Source: Lachnospiraceae bacterium
Lineage (GTDB): Bacteria > Bacillota > Clostridia > Lachnospirales > Lachnospiraceae
DNA: 64,000 nucleotides
Assembly (NCBI GenBank): GCA_949383255.1
Contig: CASJPF010000006.1
Location: forward strand, 62,001 to 126,000
Direction of reading: 5' to 3'
Positions 44,455 to 54,224 of this stretch are shown here, piece by piece. The position numbers were made by a program, and so were the translations under genes. The number at the start of each line of letters is the position of its first letter. Within the stretch, counting starts at the first letter, position 1. Below the pieces are notes generated by a model. That model searched no databases and was not told where the DNA came from. It saw only the letters and a program-made list of their open reading frames with translations.

Positions 44455-46761
44455 ATGAAAGAATGGATTGCGCAGAACAAAGGTTTTACAATCATACTTG
44501 CAGTAGAAACGTTATTTCTATTGATTATGCTGCTTGTTGCATTTCGGAAACCGGCTGCGTACACTTTGGATAATACAAATATGAGCATTGTAGAGGACAA
44601 GGTACTTTTGGAGAGTGATGGCAGTTACCGTATGGCAGGCACATATAAGGAAGAACAGTCATTACAGAAAGTGCTTCAGTCAGCGCCATTTGCATTGCCG
44701 CATGGAATGTATGAGGTCGTGGTTTCGTATGAGTCCATCTCAAATACAGAGCGTACTTGCGAGGATTATTCGGGTATAATACAGATGACTTCGCAGAGAC
44801 ATCGCGCAGGATTTCAATGCAGTGAAATTTTATTACAGGATACAAAAACAAGTATGACAGACCGACTTTGGGTGCGGTCTTTTAACGGTGTGCAGGATCT
44901 GGAAGTGCATGTGTTGTTTGGTGGTGTTGGGGAACTTCGTTTTTCCAAAATAGAAATTAGGGAATTGTCTTTGTGGCGCTTTTTGTGTCTGCTTGGTTGG
45001 CTTTTACTGTTTGCTGTGGCAGATGTTGGGTATCGATACTTTTTTACGCGCAATAATTATGCCAATAAACAGATTGTTCTTGTTCTTGGACTTACCATAT
45101 TCTTTTCTAGTCTGCCATTGTTTACCGACTTTCTGTATTGGGGGCATGACATGGACTTTCACAATGCCCGCATCTGGTCTTTGGCAGAAGGAATCAAGAA
45201 CGGACATTGGATTGTGCCCATTCAAACGGAAATGGTAAATGGATATGGGTATGCGACGCCACTGTTTTACAGTCAATTATTTTTGTATATTCCTGCATTT
45301 ATTTACTGTCTAGGCGCACCCTTGCAGGTGTCTTATCAAATATATGCAATTTTAATCAATGCAGCCTCTTGTCTTATTTGTTTCTATTGTATAAAGGGAT
45401 TGTTTCGCAATAAGCGATTTGCCTTATTTGGTGCGATTTTATATACTTTGTCAGCTTATCGACTTGCGGATGTCTACACAAGGGCTTCTGTTGGGGAGTA
45501 CACAGCAATGGTATTTTTGCCGCTTGTATTGTATGGATTTGCGCGGGTTTATATGACTGAGGAGAAAAAAATTACATGGCGTGACGATATGCCGATTGTC
45601 ATTGGACTTACAGGAATTATTCGATGTCATATTCTTACCTGTGAGCTAACAGTATTGTGTATTGTATTGTTTTGCCTGATTACCATGAAAAAAACATTGG
45701 AGCCAAAAAGGTTTCTGGCGTTGATGCGAGCAGCATTGATTACATTTGCTGTAAATGCGGCGTTCCTTATACCATTTTTGTCCTCTATGACAATGAATCT
45801 GACAGTGAAAGCAAATCAAGTTAATCAGATTCAGGAGCAAGGGACTTATCTTGTGCAGGCGCTAGGATTGTTTATGACTGCGACAGGTGGAAGTGTCAAG
45901 GGAACACTTGATGAGATGCCAATGTCGGTTGGTTTTTCTCTGATAATAGGGATTGGCGTTGCCTTGTATTGCTGTGCAAAGAAGTATGACTGGGAGATTG
46001 AACGGGATAAAATATTGCGGTTTGGCGCATACTGTGCTGGATTTGCAGTGCTGAGCATTGTGTTTTCTCTGCGTTTTATGCCGTGGGACAGTGTGCGAAA
46101 CATCAGTGGTATCATTGCGAAAGTGCTCTGTATGATTCAGTATCCTTGGCGCTATTATGCTTTTGCAACTGTATTTGGCGTTTTTGCAGCAGTGGCAGGA
46201 GTAAAAGTGATTTCGGAACACAAGGGCAGTGTTACAGTAAAATTGTGTTGTGGTGCTATGCTTTTGTTTACTGTGTTAAATGCAGGGTTGTTTTTCCGAG
46301 ATTTTACAGATGAAGCCAAGACCATTACTGTCTACGGCGCAATGCCCACAGAGATTGGATATGGGGAATATTTGCCCACAGGGACTATAATGGAAGCGTT
46401 AGAAGTACGAAAAATTGTTACAGATGAGACGTCTGTGACAGTAAGCGAATATCAGTATCAAGATGGTGTAACAACATTTTTCTGCAAAAATCAGTCTGAA
46501 GAAGAAAAAACAGTGGAAATCCCGCTCTTAAATTATGATCACTATCATGCGTATGATAAAAATAGCGGACAAGAGCTTGCAATCCGCAATGGTTATAACA
46601 ATTGTGTCAGTATTGTAATTAGTCCACAGTATGAAGGGGAGATTGAAGTGCGTTATGTGATACCATTATTGTGGAAAGTTGGATACCTTTTGTCAGCGTT
46701 ATCCATTGTGGGATTTATAATAGTGGCTGGAATTGATAGATGGAAAAGAAAGAAGGATTAG
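44455..46761 (+). CDS. PTPS-related (YfhO-like) multi-pass membrane protein
   Basis: A 768-residue protein. One helix near residues 11-30 is followed by an extracytoplasmic beta-rich region (to about 165), then about ten membrane helices and a C-terminal extracytoplasmic domain (about 615-735) before a final helix and basic tail. GHDMDFHNARIWSLAEGI and NGYGYATPLFY match membrane proteins annotated as 6-pyruvoyl-tetrahydropterin-synthase-related, a misnomer for GT-C-like proteins. The acidic HDMD loop is the likely catalytic site. It may add a side-chain sugar from a lipid-phosphate donor outside the cell. Confidence 0.68.
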   Translation: MKEWIAQNKGFTIILAVETLFLLIMLLVAFRKPAAYTLDNTNMSIVEDKVLLESDGSYRMAGTYKEEQSLQKVLQSAPFALPHGMYEVVVSYESISNTERTCEDYSGIIQMTSQRHRAGFQCSEILLQDTKTSMTDRLWVRSFNGVQDLEVHVLFGGVGELRFSKIEIRELSLWRFLCLLGWLLLFAVADVGYRYFFTRNNYANKQIVLVLGLTIFFSSLPLFTDFLYWGHDMDFHNARIWSLAEGIKNGHWIVPIQTEMVNGYGYATPLFYSQLFLYIPAFIYCLGAPLQVSYQIYAILINAASCLICFYCIKGLFRNKRFALFGAILYTLSAYRLADVYTRASVGEYTAMVFLPLVLYGFARVYMTEEKKITWRDDMPIVIGLTGIIRCHILTCELTVLCIVLFCLITMKKTLEPKRFLALMRAALITFAVNAAFLIPFLSSMTMNLTVKANQVNQIQEQGTYLVQALGLFMTATGGSVKGTLDEMPMSVGFSLIIGIGVALYCCAKKYDWEIERDKILRFGAYCAGFAVLSIVFSLRFMPWDSVRNISGIIAKVLCMIQYPWRYYAFATVFGVFAAVAGVKVISEHKGSVTVKLCCGAMLLFTVLNAGLFFRDFTDEAKTITVYGAMPTEIGYGEYLPTGTIMEALEVRKIVTDETSVTVSEYQYQDGVTTFFCKNQSEEEKTVEIPLLNYDHYHAYDKNSGQELAIRNGYNNCVSIVISPQYEGEIEVRYVIPLLWKVGYLLSALSIVGFIIVAGIDRWKRKKD

Positions 46762-46766
46762 GAGCA

Positions 46767-47717
46767 GTGGTTTATGATTGTTTTCAGTTCTTTAATGAAT
46801 TGGATATTCTAAAGATTCGGTTAAATGTCCTTGCGCCCGTAGTGGACAGATTTGTGATTAGTGAGGCAACAGAGACGTTCTCTGGTTTGAAGAAGCCTTT
46901 ATATTACGAAGAAAATAAACATTTGTTTGCAAAATTTGCAGATAAAATTATTCATGTAGTGGTAGACGACACACCACAAGGCGGTACACATGAGCGTGAT
47001 ACTTTTCAAAAAAATGCAGTGACTAGAGGGCTTTCTAACTGTAAAGATGAGGATATTATTCTGTTTAGCGATCTTGATGAAATTCCAAATCCCGATAAGA
47101 TTTGTGAGATTTTGCAGAATTTTCAGGAGGATAAGATTTATCATTTTGCACAGCGACTATTTTATTGCTATTTGAATATGGAAGAAATTTCCGGAAATTT
47201 ACTGTCCTACGCAGGAGAGTTTGAGGGCGTAGCGCACAAAAAATGGATTGGAACAAAAATGTTAAGCTATCGACTGTTAAGAGAGCAACATTTGTTGCTC
47301 GGTGAGCTCCGATTTCCAGAACGCAAGGAAATTGGGATTCGTGTGGAGAATGGGGGCTGGCATTTTGGCTACATGGGAGGACATGGCGAGAAGGATATTA
47401 GAAAGCGAGTACAGGAAAAGGTGGTTTCAGCAGCACATCAGGAATATAATTCCAGACATGTGTTGTCCAATGTAACAGATCAGATTAAAGACGGCAAAGA
47501 TATTTTTGGTCGCAACGCACAGTTTGTTCGATGTGAAATTGATGAGACATTCCCACGCTATATCCGAGAGCATCAAAAGGAATTTGATTTTTTGATTATG
47601 CATGAAGAAAAGGGAGTGCAAAAGACATTTCGCAGAGTAAAAATGACAATAAAAAACGTATGTTATAATATATTGGTGGCAATAAAACGGACAGGCAAGA
47701 AGATTCTTAGAAAATGA
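46767..47717 (+). CDS. GT17-like glycosyltransferase
   Basis: About 316 residues from a GTG start. VYDCFQFFNELDILKIRLN opens it, VISEATETFSG follows, and FSDLDEIPNPDKI near residue 105 is the DxD motif. HFGYMGG lies further on. These match GT17, which includes the eukaryotic beta-1,4-N-acetylglucosaminyltransferase III, though bacterial members are little studied. An ATG nine codons earlier overlaps the previous gene and lacks a ribosome site, so the GTG giving the family-typical N-terminus is preferred. The basic C-terminal tail suggests membrane contact. Confidence 0.78.
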   Translation: MVYDCFQFFNELDILKIRLNVLAPVVDRFVISEATETFSGLKKPLYYEENKHLFAKFADKIIHVVVDDTPQGGTHERDTFQKNAVTRGLSNCKDEDIILFSDLDEIPNPDKICEILQNFQEDKIYHFAQRLFYCYLNMEEISGNLLSYAGEFEGVAHKKWIGTKMLSYRLLREQHLLLGELRFPERKEIGIRVENGGWHFGYMGGHGEKDIRKRVQEKVVSAAHQEYNSRHVLSNVTDQIKDGKDIFGRNAQFVRCEIDETFPRYIREHQKEFDFLIMHEEKGVQKTFRRVKMTIKNVCYNILVAIKRTGKKILRK

Positions 47718-47728
47718 GGTATGTTATT

Positions 47729-48670
47729 ATGGGCAAGAAGGTTTCAATATGCATTCCTTGTTATAATAATGCAGCGGAAGTAAAACGCCTATTAGATTCC
47801 ATCTATTGTCAGGATTATACAGACTTTGAAGTGAATCTCTCAGACGATTCCACGGATAATACGACAGAAAGACTTGTAAAAGAACACTATTCAGGTGTAA
47901 ACTATTTCCATAACGCAAAGCCATATGGTCATATCTTCAATTGGAATGCTGCAATTCGCATGGCGCAAGGGGATTATATTAAGATTATGTTTAGTGATGA
48001 CTGGTTTACCTTTTCTGATAGCCTTGGTAAGCTTGTCGGACTGCTTGACAAAAATCCAAATGCATCACTTGCTTTTTCTGGGAGTCGGCAAGTAATGTTG
48101 GACAAGCAAACAGTAAATGCGTTGCACCATAAAGCAACACAGACAACAAACAGCTATGACCGCTTTGCAGACAATGATTTTATAGATAGGTTGCGCAAGG
48201 ATTATAGAAATCTTTTTCTGGGAAATCAGATTGGAGCGCCAAGTGCCACGCTTTATCGTCGAGGCAGTGAATTGACATTTTTTGACGAGCGCAGCAATTG
48301 GGCATCTGATATGTTTCTCTATTTTGATTTGCTTCAAAAGAGCCCAGAGTTTGTATATACAAGGGAGCCTTTAATTTCGATTGGTGTCCATGAAAAACAG
48401 TATACAGAAAGTTTTTCGGAGAAGGATATGCGGATATATAATGATTACCGTTATATGTATCTGAAATATCACTTGCAGAAAAGTGCAGCATGTAGAGCAT
48501 ATTTTACAGAAAACTTTATTTTAAAATATCACACAGGATTCTGTGAGGCAAAGAAACTTGGAATTGATAAACAAATGTTTATTAAAAAATGGTTTGCAGA
48601 ACAGAAAGCGACAGTACAATGTTTTTTGAAAAACAGATTGCGGTCGCATAGCGCAGGAAGGAAGCAATAA
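47729..48670 (+). CDS. GT2 family glycosyltransferase
   Basis: A 313-residue GT-A enzyme with VSICIPCYNNAAEVKRLLD, LSDDSTDNT and the metal site MFSDDWF. WNAAIRMAQGDYIKI is a typical GT2 segment. The start chosen has GAGGT nine bases upstream. Another ATG five codons earlier overlaps the previous stop as ATGA, so coupling with the GT17-like gene is likely either way. Sugar and acceptor unknown. Confidence 0.87.
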   Translation: MGKKVSICIPCYNNAAEVKRLLDSIYCQDYTDFEVNLSDDSTDNTTERLVKEHYSGVNYFHNAKPYGHIFNWNAAIRMAQGDYIKIMFSDDWFTFSDSLGKLVGLLDKNPNASLAFSGSRQVMLDKQTVNALHHKATQTTNSYDRFADNDFIDRLRKDYRNLFLGNQIGAPSATLYRRGSELTFFDERSNWASDMFLYFDLLQKSPEFVYTREPLISIGVHEKQYTESFSEKDMRIYNDYRYMYLKYHLQKSAACRAYFTENFILKYHTGFCEAKKLGIDKQMFIKKWFAEQKATVQCFLKNRLRSHSAGRKQ

Positions 48671-48672
48671 GA

Positions 48673-49515
48673 ATGGAAAAGACACAAAATTTCTTTTTAA
48701 TTCATAATTACAATACAATCCCAACAGAATTAATTGAATTGTGCAACGATTATATTCTATATGACTGTTCTGACAATCAGGAAGTTAAGAGAAAACTTCA
48801 CCAAATGAACCGAAATATAAAAGATGTTGAGAATACAGGGCATAATATTACCAGTTATTTTTCTTATTTTGCTGAATATTATGATTCCTTGCCAGAGGTC
48901 CTCTGTCTGCTAAAAGGAAATATCATTGGGCGGCACTGCTCTATGGAGTTTTTTCAACAGGTATATCAGAACAAAAGTTTTACTTTTTTGTATGAAGAAA
49001 AGCAGTATTGGGATAAATATTCCAAATACAATGAAAATAAAGAACAAAACACATTGGGAAACACATTCCTTGCTATGGAAAATATGTATGTTGAAAAAAA
49101 TGATTCTTGGTATGTACAGTCGCCCAACCATCCAAAGAAATATTTTAATGATGTGGATGACTTGATGCGTTTTATCTATCAAAAACCAATGATTCCACAG
49201 TATTTTGCTTTTGCGCCGGGCGCTTGTTATATTGTGAGACGAGAACAGATTCAAATGCACAGCAAAGCATTTTATTTAAATTTAAATAAATTAATGAATT
49301 ATGGATTGGACCCAGGATTTCCTTCTGAGGCACACCAGATAGAAAGACTGCTGCCAATTCTCTTTACTTCCCACAGTAAAGTGAATGATTGGATGAATGA
49401 CGAGGCAGCATTTGAGAAAAAACTGCCAGAGTGCAGTGCTTATATACAGTATAAGTATGAAAACAGACCAAGACGGTTTAAGAAAATCCGAAAGGCACTG
49501 GGGTTGATTCAATAG
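48673..49515 (+). CDS. DUF3431-like protein, putative glycosyltransferase
   Basis: A 280-residue soluble protein. VENTGHNITSYFSYFAEYY, VLCLLKGNIIGRHCS and FAPGACYIVRREQIQ follow the order of motifs in DUF3431 proteins found in capsule and glycoprotein gene clusters. No metal-binding DxD is obvious, and no enzymatic activity is established for the family as far as I know. It begins two bases after the previous stop with GAAGGA upstream, and its neighbours are all glycan genes, so a transferase or modification role is inferred from context. Confidence 0.5.
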   Translation: MEKTQNFFLIHNYNTIPTELIELCNDYILYDCSDNQEVKRKLHQMNRNIKDVENTGHNITSYFSYFAEYYDSLPEVLCLLKGNIIGRHCSMEFFQQVYQNKSFTFLYEEKQYWDKYSKYNENKEQNTLGNTFLAMENMYVEKNDSWYVQSPNHPKKYFNDVDDLMRFIYQKPMIPQYFAFAPGACYIVRREQIQMHSKAFYLNLNKLMNYGLDPGFPSEAHQIERLLPILFTSHSKVNDWMNDEAAFEKKLPECSAYIQYKYENRPRRFKKIRKALGLIQ

Positions 49516-49525
49516 GAGGAACAGA

Positions 49526-50716
49526 ATGAGATATGACCAGGCAAAGAAGATTGGCGAAGCGTGTTTCTGGCTTGGATTGATAATAGAGTTATTGATTGTG
49601 ATTGTGGATAAAAGTGCATATATGAACCCGCTAGAGAGTCAATTGTTTCGCTTAACATTTCTATTGTTTTGTATCAAAATCACTTTGACAAAATACACAA
49701 CAAAAGAATGGATTTGTATTTTACTGACTGGCAGTATTTTGTTTGTATCTTACTTGATTCATGAAAAAGATGAGGCAGTAAGAGTTGTTGCATTTATTGC
49801 TGCCTGCAAAGGAATAGAGATTAAAAAGATAATGAAAGTTGTGTTCTGGGTTACTTTTATAGGTTGCGTGCTGCTGGTGGTGTTGTCTGTAACTGGACTC
49901 TATGGAAGTATCTCTATGACCGCTGATTTTGGAAGAGGCAGTCAGGGGGAACAACTATTTGAAACAAGATATACGTTGGGCATGGGGCACCCCAATGCTT
50001 TGCATGGTATGCTTTGGCTTGTCGGTATGCTGGCATTTTACTGTTATATTGACAGAGCAAAATGGTATTGGTTTGTTTTGTTCCCTGTAATGGATATTAT
50101 TTTATTTAGATTGACGGACTCAAAAACTGGATTCTTGGTGTGGTTAATGTCTGCTGCATTGATTCCTATTATGAAATATAGCAAAAAATTTAGAGAAGGA
50201 AAAGGAATTTATTTGTTAGGGGCTGCTATTGTGATAGGGTGTATTGCTTTTTCTATGATTGGTTCCCATGTGGAGAATACTTATTTTACAACAGATTCAT
50301 TAATGCATAAACTGGACAAGATGTTAAATGGCAGATACCAAAGCTGTTATGCAGTTGAGGCAGCGCGGCTTGAAAATTGGAAATGGTTTGCTGCTGCCGA
50401 AAATACAGAATACTTTGATGCGGGATTTGTCAGGCTGTTTTACTGGTATGGAATTATACCTGGAATCCTTTATATTGCAATGAATTTTTATCTGTTATAT
50501 CAAAGTTATAAAGAAAAAGACAGTGTTTTGTTTTGTATGGTGGTTGTCTTTTCCATCTATAATTTAATGGAGGCGCACTTTATTTCTGTGTATCTTTTAA
50601 GAAATTATCTCTTTGTATTAATGGGTTTTTATTGGTATCAACCATTTGCAGAAAAACAAGAGTTTGAAGGATATTTTTGGGAGGTTAAGGGACTGTTTAG
50701 AAAGGGTAGACTATGA
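49526..50716 (+). CDS. Wzy-like polysaccharide polymerase
   Basis: A 396-residue protein with about ten membrane helices and the Gram-positive Wzy pattern. An extracytoplasmic segment holds ETRYTLGMGHPNALHGMLW (near residue 150), followed by LTDSKTGFLVWL and LNGRYQSCYAVEAARL (near residue 270). The GHPN and R-rich loops resemble those that handle undecaprenyl-linked repeat units. It would polymerise the repeat outside the membrane after flipping. GGAGGAAC lies before the ATG, and the stop overlaps the next gene by four bases. This is the strongest indication that the locus makes a polymer rather than only an oligosaccharide. Confidence 0.8.
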   Translation: MRYDQAKKIGEACFWLGLIIELLIVIVDKSAYMNPLESQLFRLTFLLFCIKITLTKYTTKEWICILLTGSILFVSYLIHEKDEAVRVVAFIAACKGIEIKKIMKVVFWVTFIGCVLLVVLSVTGLYGSISMTADFGRGSQGEQLFETRYTLGMGHPNALHGMLWLVGMLAFYCYIDRAKWYWFVLFPVMDIILFRLTDSKTGFLVWLMSAALIPIMKYSKKFREGKGIYLLGAAIVIGCIAFSMIGSHVENTYFTTDSLMHKLDKMLNGRYQSCYAVEAARLENWKWFAAAENTEYFDAGFVRLFYWYGIIPGILYIAMNFYLLYQSYKEKDSVLFCMVVVFSIYNLMEAHFISVYLLRNYLFVLMGFYWYQPFAEKQEFEGYFWEVKGLFRKGRL

Positions 50717-51528
50717 AGCTGGTAAGTGTGATTGTATTGTCGTATCGTTCTGCGGGAACGATTGTTGAGACACTAGATAGTATTAAAAACCAAACGTATC
50801 CCAATATTGAACTGATTGTTACAGACGACGCCTCTCCTGATAATACAGTACAAGTCGTGCAAAAATGGATTGCACAGAACAGGCAAGCACTCACATCTAT
50901 AAAACTTGTCACATCAGATAAAAACACAGGGCTTCCCGCAAATATTAACAGAGGGCTTAAAGTGGCAAAAGGGGCATATTATAAAGGTATTGCCGGAGAT
51001 GATTACCTGACAAAAGATGCGATTGAAAGCTATGTTCAGTTTTGTGAACACAATCCAGGTGTATTTCCAATTGCAAAAGTGCAATTATTTAATGATAAAA
51101 ACCCAAATGCGGTGTATGCAGATGTACAGGCATACTGTGATCGATGTTATGAATTTGCTAGAAAAGACCGACACGAACAATATCGCATGTTGCTGATTCA
51201 AAATCGAATTGTGGCGCCGTCAGCTACGTTTTATACAATGGATTTTATTAGAAAAGTTGGCGGTTATGATGAAAGTTATAGATGGTTTGAGGACTATCCA
51301 ATGAATTTGGAAGTTTTACATGCAGGTTATCAATTTGGGCTGTTAGACAAACAGATTGTATATTACCGCATGTCCGATAAATCTGTCACAGCCTCAAATT
51401 TGCGACAACTCAAAAAGGCAGAGAGGCAACTCTTTTTTAAGAAAAGATTTTGGTATATGTGGCAGAACGGTATGGGATGGGAGGCAGTCAAACAGTGCAA
51501 AAGTTGGGTGAAGTTGCAGGGGATTTAA
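50713..51528 (+). CDS. GT2 family glycosyltransferase
   Basis: A 271-residue GT-A enzyme with KLVSVIVLSYRSAGTIVETL, VTDDASPDNT, NTGLPANINRGLK and GIAGDDYL as the metal site. APSATFYTMDFI and YDESYRWFEDYPM match the acceptor-side motifs of capsule GT2 enzymes. The ATGA overlap with the Wzy-like gene indicates co-translation. Sugar unknown. Confidence 0.88.
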   Translation: MKLVSVIVLSYRSAGTIVETLDSIKNQTYPNIELIVTDDASPDNTVQVVQKWIAQNRQALTSIKLVTSDKNTGLPANINRGLKVAKGAYYKGIAGDDYLTKDAIESYVQFCEHNPGVFPIAKVQLFNDKNPNAVYADVQAYCDRCYEFARKDRHEQYRMLLIQNRIVAPSATFYTMDFIRKVGGYDESYRWFEDYPMNLEVLHAGYQFGLLDKQIVYYRMSDKSVTASNLRQLKKAERQLFFKKRFWYMWQNGMGWEAVKQCKSWVKLQGI

Positions 51529-51599
51529 AAGGATATGGTGAAAAGGAAATAGTGTTTTGTGTTCCTAAGCATAAAGAAAAAACAAGAGGACAAAAATAA

Positions 51600-52427
51600 A
51601 TGATAATAGCGATAAATTATGCAGATAAAAACTTTCAACGCGCACAAAAACTCAATAGCAAGACAGCGAGACAATGGGGGGCAGATAAAGTTATTGAGTA
51701 TGGACCAGAGGATATTGATAAGGCATTTTTTAGACGTAATCGGGAGATTTTAGCATCACCTAGAGGTGGGGGATATTATCTCTGGAAACCATATTTCTAC
51801 AGGAAAGCATATGATGAATTGGGCGCGGGGGATTATCTGGTCTATATTGATTCGGGTGCCGTTTATGTCAATAAAATACAATATTTAATTGACTGTATGG
51901 AACACGAAAAGGTGCCTATTATGATTTTTTCGCTAGAACAAGAGAGAATAGAAAAGAAGAGCACAAAAAGGGATGCATTTGTACTAACTGGCTGTGATGA
52001 AGCGAAATACACAGATACCCCACAGTCAATTGGCGGATATTTTGTCTGCAAAAAGGCGCCTCAAGTGCAGGCTTATCTTGATGAGGTGTTGCAGTATGCG
52101 CAGGATAGTCGCATTATTTCGGACAGACCAAATGTTATGGGACTTCCAAACTACAAGGAGTTTACAGACCACAGACATGACCAATCTGTAATTTCATTGA
52201 TGTCAAAAAAATATGGTTTTAAAAGATTTCGAGACCCATCACAATTTGGGCAAATAAACCATTATGAGCCAGAAGTAGAACACAGAAGCACATATCCGCA
52301 GATTGTCGATTCCCATCGTCTGAATGCGGGGAGTCTGTTAGAGGTCCGAGTTCGTAGATTGAAGGTAGTTCGCAAGACTACTGGATTGATAAAAAAAGTC
52401 AGACGCAGGCTGGGAGGAATAAGATGA
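51600..52427 (+). CDS. Uncharacterised glycosyltransferase-like protein (YLWKPYF family)
   Basis: A 275-residue soluble protein. GGGYYLWKPYFYRKAYDEL followed by DYLVYIDSGA (residues 60-90) looks like a substrate-binding loop and a D-x-G/DxD-like metal site of a GT-A fold. HRHDQSVISLMSKKYGF near residue 195 resembles the late acidic and His region of galactosyltransferase-like folds. The Arg-rich end (VRRLKVVRKTT) suggests membrane contact. A second family member starts at the right edge of the window. I know the family only as capsule-locus hypotheticals, so the activity is inferred. Confidence 0.5.
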   Translation: MIIAINYADKNFQRAQKLNSKTARQWGADKVIEYGPEDIDKAFFRRNREILASPRGGGYYLWKPYFYRKAYDELGAGDYLVYIDSGAVYVNKIQYLIDCMEHEKVPIMIFSLEQERIEKKSTKRDAFVLTGCDEAKYTDTPQSIGGYFVCKKAPQVQAYLDEVLQYAQDSRIISDRPNVMGLPNYKEFTDHRHDQSVISLMSKKYGFKRFRDPSQFGQINHYEPEVEHRSTYPQIVDSHRLNAGSLLEVRVRRLKVVRKTTGLIKKVRRRLGGIR

Positions 52428-53422
52428 CAAGGAAAGAAAAGTGGATTCGATACGAAAAACGGTGGAAATGGCGTGATTTTTATTTTAATAAGTGTCTGAG
52501 GCGTCATGGCATTGTGAAATATTTCCATAGAGAACCTGTTATGCCGCATTATGCAAAAAAGTGGGTGATGTCGTCAACAAAAACAAATGACTATCTTTAT
52601 CAGAAAATTATGGAAGGGAAACCTTTTATGGCTTGTCGTTTTGGCAATACAGAGCTTCAGACAGTTGTGGGATACCTTAAGATAAAATACAAGGGTCACA
52701 GTTTGGAAGATGATGCCTACCTGAATAAATGGTTTACAAAATTAGGGCAATTGTCAGGATTTTTCCCTGTGGATTATCAATATCTGGAGCAATTTTCTAA
52801 GTTAATTCTTCGTTCAGGTGCCAATGCTGATTTGCTTGCAATGTGGCATTTAAATATGGAGGATTTTGTGATTGAAGAATTTGCTCCAAATGTAAATTTG
52901 ACATTTTTGTTTCGACTAGAGCCGTGGCTTGCATCGGGAAGACCGTGGTCAGCAGCACTAGCAGGAAAAAAAGTTTTGGTAATTCATCCGTTTGAAAGTA
53001 CAATTCAGGAGCAATACAAAAGACGTGAATTGATTTTTCCCAATTCAGAGATTCTTCCGCGGTTTGAATTAAAAACATTAAAGGCTGTACAAACATTGTG
53101 TGGGGAAAAAGATGAACGTTTTGATACATGGTTTGAAGCGCTTGACTATATGTATGAACAGGCGCTAAACATTGATTTTGATGTAGCCATTATAGGGTGT
53201 GGAGCATATGGTATGCCGTTGGCATCAAAGTTGAAAGATGCAGGAAAACAGGCGATTCACTTAGGCGGAGCGACACAGCTCCTATTTGGTATTAAAGGTT
53301 ATCGCTGGGAGAATCATTATCCTACCAAAATCGCAACTTTTTTTAATGATGCATGGGTTAGACCGCTCGCGGAGGAGAAGCCTAGCAATGCACGCACAGT
53401 GGAAAAGGGATGTTATTGGTGA
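52424..53422 (+). CDS. GT-D-like (DUF1792-related) capsule protein
   Basis: A 332-residue soluble protein. FMACRFGNTELQTV near residue 70 stands where GT-D-type transferases have xxRYGDGE. IIGCGAYGMPLASKLKD and HLGGATQLLFGIKG near residues 247-285 are strongly conserved in capsule gene products of this type. GT-D enzymes transfer glucose or similar sugars, with the DGE aspartate and glutamate acting in catalysis; here only the Glu survives and DG is replaced by NT, so activity is uncertain. Four-base overlap with the previous gene. The basic start (KRWKWRDFYFNK) may attach to membrane. Confidence 0.6.
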   Translation: MTRKEKWIRYEKRWKWRDFYFNKCLRRHGIVKYFHREPVMPHYAKKWVMSSTKTNDYLYQKIMEGKPFMACRFGNTELQTVVGYLKIKYKGHSLEDDAYLNKWFTKLGQLSGFFPVDYQYLEQFSKLILRSGANADLLAMWHLNMEDFVIEEFAPNVNLTFLFRLEPWLASGRPWSAALAGKKVLVIHPFESTIQEQYKRRELIFPNSEILPRFELKTLKAVQTLCGEKDERFDTWFEALDYMYEQALNIDFDVAIIGCGAYGMPLASKLKDAGKQAIHLGGATQLLFGIKGYRWENHYPTKIATFFNDAWVRPLAEEKPSNARTVEKGCYW

Positions 53423-53441
53423 TATAGAAGGAGCATATTCA

Positions 53442-54176
53442 ATGTCGGAACTGTTAGTGACAATTTTAACCCCCTGCTTTAACAGCGCAAAAACAATAGA
53501 AAAGACTCTGGAATGCATTGAAAAACAGACCTATGCAAATATTGAGTATATAATAATAGACGGTGGTTCCACAGATGATACTTTAAAAATTATTAATCGG
53601 CATAAAGAAAAATTGCCAAAACGCTTTTTACTTATATCGGAAAAGGATAATGGTATTTATGACGCGATGAACAAGGGTATAAAGCGCGCTAATGGGAAAC
53701 TAATCGGTATTGTAAATAGCGATGATTGGTATGAGCCTGATACAGTTGAGCAGGTCATAAAACATTATAAAAATGAAAAGTATCAAGTGATATATGGTAT
53801 GCAGCGGACCTATGAGGATTGCAAGGAAAAAGCAACATTCATCTATCGCCATGAGTTTCTGCCTGAGCAAATGATAACCCACCCCACCTGTTTTGTGACA
53901 AAGATCACATACGAGGATTTTGGTGCATTTGATTTAAAATATCGTTCATCTGCAGATTTGGAGTTAATGTTGCGCTTTTTTGACACAAAAAAGGTTATAT
54001 TTACGCCCGTTATGCGAGTACTGTCAAATTTCCAACTTGGTGGAATGTCAAGTAGTCAGACGGGGGTGCGAGAGAGCGCAAAAATTCGTTGTGAACGAGG
54101 ATATATGTCAAAAAAAAGGTATTACTTTATATGTTTAAAGAGTTATATTTATGAGTGGCTTCAAAGGCTTCACTAA
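53442..54176 (+). CDS. GT2 family glycosyltransferase
   Basis: A 244-residue GT-A enzyme with LVTILTPCFNSAKTIEKTL, IDGGSTDDT, DNGIYDAMNKGIKRANG and the metal site NSDDWY. This set is typical of the WcaA-like short GT2 group. AGAAGGAG upstream fixes this start, although the frame is open far into the preceding gene. It begins a run of four genes with visibly more ATA isoleucine codons than the genes around them. Sugar unknown. Confidence 0.87.
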   Translation: MSELLVTILTPCFNSAKTIEKTLECIEKQTYANIEYIIIDGGSTDDTLKIINRHKEKLPKRFLLISEKDNGIYDAMNKGIKRANGKLIGIVNSDDWYEPDTVEQVIKHYKNEKYQVIYGMQRTYEDCKEKATFIYRHEFLPEQMITHPTCFVTKITYEDFGAFDLKYRSSADLELMLRFFDTKKVIFTPVMRVLSNFQLGGMSSSQTGVRESAKIRCERGYMSKKRYYFICLKSYIYEWLQRLH

Positions 54177-54224
54177 AAGTACAATACTACTTAAACCGTC
54201 GATGCATTAAGGATGGAGAATAAT

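Noticed and set aside
53286..53441. A longer N-terminus of the GT2 gene, overlapping the GT-D-like gene.
   Set aside because: GGAG immediately precedes the later ATG, and the GT2 domain starts directly after it.
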